Assembly (NCBI GenBank): GCA_964560765.1
Contig: CAZLMG010000002.1
Coordinates: 186,001 to 250,000 of the forward strand
DNA: 64,000 nt
Origin: CAZLMG01 sp964560765
Lineage (GTDB): Bacteria > Bdellovibrionota_B > Oligoflexia > Oligoflexales > CAZLMG01
Direction: 5' to 3'
Part shown: piece after piece, positions 62,222 to 64,000 of the stretch
Layout of the letters: every line of letters starts with the position of its first letter
Position numbering within the stretch: the first letter of the stretch is position 1
Program-made: the position numbers and the translations under genes
The notes under the pieces: generated by a model
What the model saw: the letters and a program-made list of their open reading frames with translations, nothing else
Database searches by the model: none
Told to the model about the DNA's origin: nothing

Positions 62222-63088
62222 ATGGAATGGAATATTGAACCGCAGATCGTATCCTTTGGCGCGCTGCAAATCCGTTATTACGGCTTACTCTTTGCGCTGG
62301 GTTTTATTCTTGGCTATCGATCCATGGTTCAGATGTATACGGCTGAAGGCCGTTCGACCAAGGATCTCGACTTGCTGCTATACATGCTCATTGGCGGCAC
62401 GTTGATTGGCGCGCGTCTTGGCCACTGTTTGTTTTACGAGCCAGACTACTTCCTCGCTAACCCCATTGAGATTCTATACGTTTGGCGCGGAGGGTTGGCC
62501 TCGCATGGTGGTGCCACGGGCGTACTGATCGCCATTTGGTGGTACACGCGTTTGCGTCCCGATCAGCCCGTGCTCTGGCTGATGGATCGCTTGGCCTATC
62601 CCATCGCCCTTACCGGCGCTTTCATTCGACTTGGTAACTTCTTCAATTCTGAGATTCTCGGCAAGCCTGCGGACGTACCTTGGGCGATCCGCTTTACTCG
62701 CGTCGACGACCAACCACGGCACCCATCTATGCTCTACGAATCAGCCGCCTACTTTGGCCTGTATTTGTTTCTGCGCTACTTGATGAAGAAATTCCCAAAT
62801 CGCCTGCCCCAAGGGCTCATTCCAGGCATCTTCTTGGTGTGGGTTTTCTTGGCGCGGTTCTTGATCGAATTTACCAAGGAGAATCAAGAGGCGTGGGAGG
62901 CTGGCATGGTTCTCAACATGGGGCAGCTGCTCAGCATACCGATGATCCTCTTAGGCCTGGGATTCATTTACTACGCGAAAAAGCATCCCCGGCCAGCTAT
63001 GGCTGCTACTGTGGTCAGCCCCCCGGCGAGCCGCGCTAAAACGGCGCACAAATCCAAGAAAAGTAGCAAGGGTAAGAGCAAAAAATAG
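62222..63088 (+). CDS. lgt: Prolipoprotein diacylglyceryl transferase
   Basis: A 288-residue, multi-helix inner-membrane enzyme that transfers diacylglycerol to the Cys of prolipoproteins. Family motifs: RYYGLLFALGFILGYRSM, GARLGHCLFYEPDYFL, the essential region GGLASHGGATGVLIAIW, RLGNFFNSEILGKPADVPW and RHPSMLYESAAY, then IEFTKENQEAWE. The C-terminus is a Lys/Ser-rich tail (last ~20 residues). Serves the lipoproteins found at 31.6 and 37 kb. Strong GGAGG before the ATG. Confidence 0.95.
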   Translation: MEWNIEPQIVSFGALQIRYYGLLFALGFILGYRSMVQMYTAEGRSTKDLDLLLYMLIGGTLIGARLGHCLFYEPDYFLANPIEILYVWRGGLASHGGATGVLIAIWWYTRLRPDQPVLWLMDRLAYPIALTGAFIRLGNFFNSEILGKPADVPWAIRFTRVDDQPRHPSMLYESAAYFGLYLFLRYLMKKFPNRLPQGLIPGIFLVWVFLARFLIEFTKENQEAWEAGMVLNMGQLLSIPMILLGLGFIYYAKKHPRPAMAATVVSPPASRAKTAHKSKKSSKGKSKK

Positions 63089-63103
63089 CGGCACTCGTGC
63101 TTC

Positions 63104-63125
63104 GGACGCCCTTCCGGGGGCGTTC
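63104..63125. terminator. Hairpin between convergent lgt and folA
   Basis: GGACGCCC (63104-63111) pairs with GGGCGTTC (63118-63125; one G-U) around TTCCGG. Lies 16 bases after the lgt stop and just before the folA stop, so may end both transcripts. No long U-run. Confidence 0.5.
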
Positions 63126-63128
63126 ACT

Positions 63129-63623
63129 TCAGACGCGACGAAAAGTTAGATAACGGTAACGCAAATGCTCAGCACCCTGACTAACCTGCCAGGGCTCGTC
63201 TTCACAACGAAAATCCTCGGCGGTCAATCGTGGAAAAAAAGCATCGCCCACCACATCTTTGTCGACTTCCGTTACATAAACTGTGTCCACATCCGGCAGC
63301 GCCTGTTCATAAATTGTGGCTCCGCCGATAATAAAGACTTCGTTTGCTGCCAAAGCGTTGTGACAATACTGCACCGCAGAGGACAAATCAGGAAAGCATG
63401 CCGCCCCTGCGCATTCCTTGCCGGTTTGTCGGCTTAGCACTAAGTTGGGTCGACCTGGTAACGCTCGTCCAATCGACTCGAAGGTTTTGCGCCCCATGAT
63501 GATGGGATGCCCCATGGTAAGCTGCTTAAATCGACGCAAGTCTTCGGGCAAATGCCAAGGCAAGCGATTCTCGACACCAATAACGCGCTGTTCGTTCATG
63601 GCGACGATCATTGACAACTTCAT
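63129..63623 (-). CDS. folA: Dihydrofolate reductase
   Basis: 164 residues. Reduces dihydrofolate to tetrahydrofolate. MIVAMNEQRVIGVENRLPWH carries the M20 loop; the acidic active residue follows in LPEDLRRFK, then PIIMGRKTFESIG (NADPH site) and VFIIGGATIYEQAL. The ATG overlaps the thyA stop (ATGA), so it is translated after thyA in the common thyA-folA operon that recycles folate. Confidence 0.95.
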   Translation of the reverse strand: MKLSMIVAMNEQRVIGVENRLPWHLPEDLRRFKQLTMGHPIIMGRKTFESIGRALPGRPNLVLSRQTGKECAGAACFPDLSSAVQYCHNALAANEVFIIGGATIYEQALPDVDTVYVTEVDKDVVGDAFFPRLTAEDFRCEDEPWQVSQGAEHLRYRYLTFRRV

Positions 63624-64000
63624 ACGGAAATCTCGGCGCGGATGGCGGGATGGGGATCATAGCCCTCTAACCGGAAGTCGCTGAACTTATACTCGAAGAT
63701 ATCACGAACCGCGGGGTTCAGATGCATCGTCGGCAACGGCCGCGGATCCCGCGTCAGCTGGAGCTTGGCCTGCTCAATGTGATTGCGATAGAGGTGAGCA
63801 TCACCCAGAGTATGAATAAAGAGTCCAGGCCGCAGGTCGACAACTTGTGCCACCATCATCGTCAACAAGGCGTAGCTTGCGATGTTAAATGGCACGCCCA
63901 AAAAGGCGTCCGCGCTGCGCTGATACAACTGGCAAGAAAGTCGCCGATCTTCGTGCACAAAAAACTGAAACATGGTGTGACAAGGAGGAAGCGCCATCTG
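63620..64000 (-). CDS. thyA: Thymidylate synthase (N-terminal part beyond window)
   Basis: C-terminal ~126 residues of thymidylate synthase; the gene continues past the right edge. The catalytic Cys is in ALPPCHTMFQF, followed by RRLSCQLYQRSADAFLGVPF, NIASYALLTMMVAQV, HTLGDAHLYRNHIEQAKLQL and the C-terminal DFRLEGYDPHPAIRAEISV. Makes dTMP from dUMP with methylene-tetrahydrofolate. Overlaps folA by four bases. Confidence 0.96.
   Translation of the reverse strand, partial: QMALPPCHTMFQFFVHEDRRLSCQLYQRSADAFLGVPFNIASYALLTMMVAQVVDLRPGLFIHTLGDAHLYRNHIEQAKLQLTRDPRPLPTMHLNPAVRDIFEYKFSDFRLEGYDPHPAIRAEISV

Overview
The window is a dense block of chromosome from a flagellated, diderm (LPS-type) bacterium, with a GC content that I judge by eye to be slightly above 50%. 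The gene mix suggests the Bdellovibrionota/Oligoflexia or another former deltaproteobacterial lineage: GluQRS and Prc of proteobacterial type, Gld-type ABC transporters, a giant kinase-AAA protein, many receiver/cyclase/GGDEF signalling proteins, and an Mla lipid transporter whose MlaD has a long C-terminal beta-rich extension. This placement is inference from gene content; no rRNA is present. I see no tRNA, rRNA, CRISPR array, insertion sequence, phage or obvious genomic island. No gene-free stretch exceeds 300 bases; the longest (34947-35233, 11890-12138, 22805-23024, 39528-39744, 51445-51657) are mostly divergent promoter regions.

Layout. 1-9.8 kb: a cut-off Gld-type ABC ATPase, a pseudo-receiver/TPR protein, 6-phosphofructokinase, an adenylate cyclase, two outer-membrane barrel proteins, an acetyltransferase, a secreted trypsin-like protease, two tiny Lys/Arg-rich proteins and a divergent CoaBC. 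9.8-16 kb: PlsC and a flagellar block (flgE, fliS, fliD, fliC) interrupted by an acetyltransferase on the opposite strand. 16-21 kb: a four-gene Gld-type ABC operon. 21-32.7 kb: a receiver-kinase fusion, a FecBCD-type metal/cobalamin importer, a CHASE2 adenylate cyclase, an HTH/coiled-coil protein, an outer-membrane barrel and a lipoprotein. 32.7-40.4 kb: the Prc protease, a pseudo-receiver/PilZ-like membrane protein, a lipoprotein, Fur, an envelope protein and a FAH-family hydrolase.

40.4-45.9 kb is the most interesting stretch: a tightly spaced minus-strand operon tatA - Get3/ArsA-like ATPase - second Get3/ArsA-like ATPase - mlaE - mlaF - mlaD. Its MlaD appears to carry a beta-barrel-like C-terminus, and no mlaA, mlaB or mlaC is nearby, so it may be a trans-envelope lipid bridge coupled to a paired membrane-targeting ATPase. 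Upstream on the same strand is a giant (about 1,840 residue) Ser/Thr kinase-AAA-GAF protein.

51.6-64 kb: pyruvate kinase, whose 3' end overlaps a convergent GGDEF gene by 102 bases, PBP1A with an adjacent LpoA-like periplasmic protein, MurI with an NlpC/P60-like protein bearing a Cys-rich insert, gluQ-thiL-ogt overlapping genes, lgt, and folA-thyA (thyA cut by the window end). The themes are envelope construction, motility, and second-messenger and phospho-signalling.
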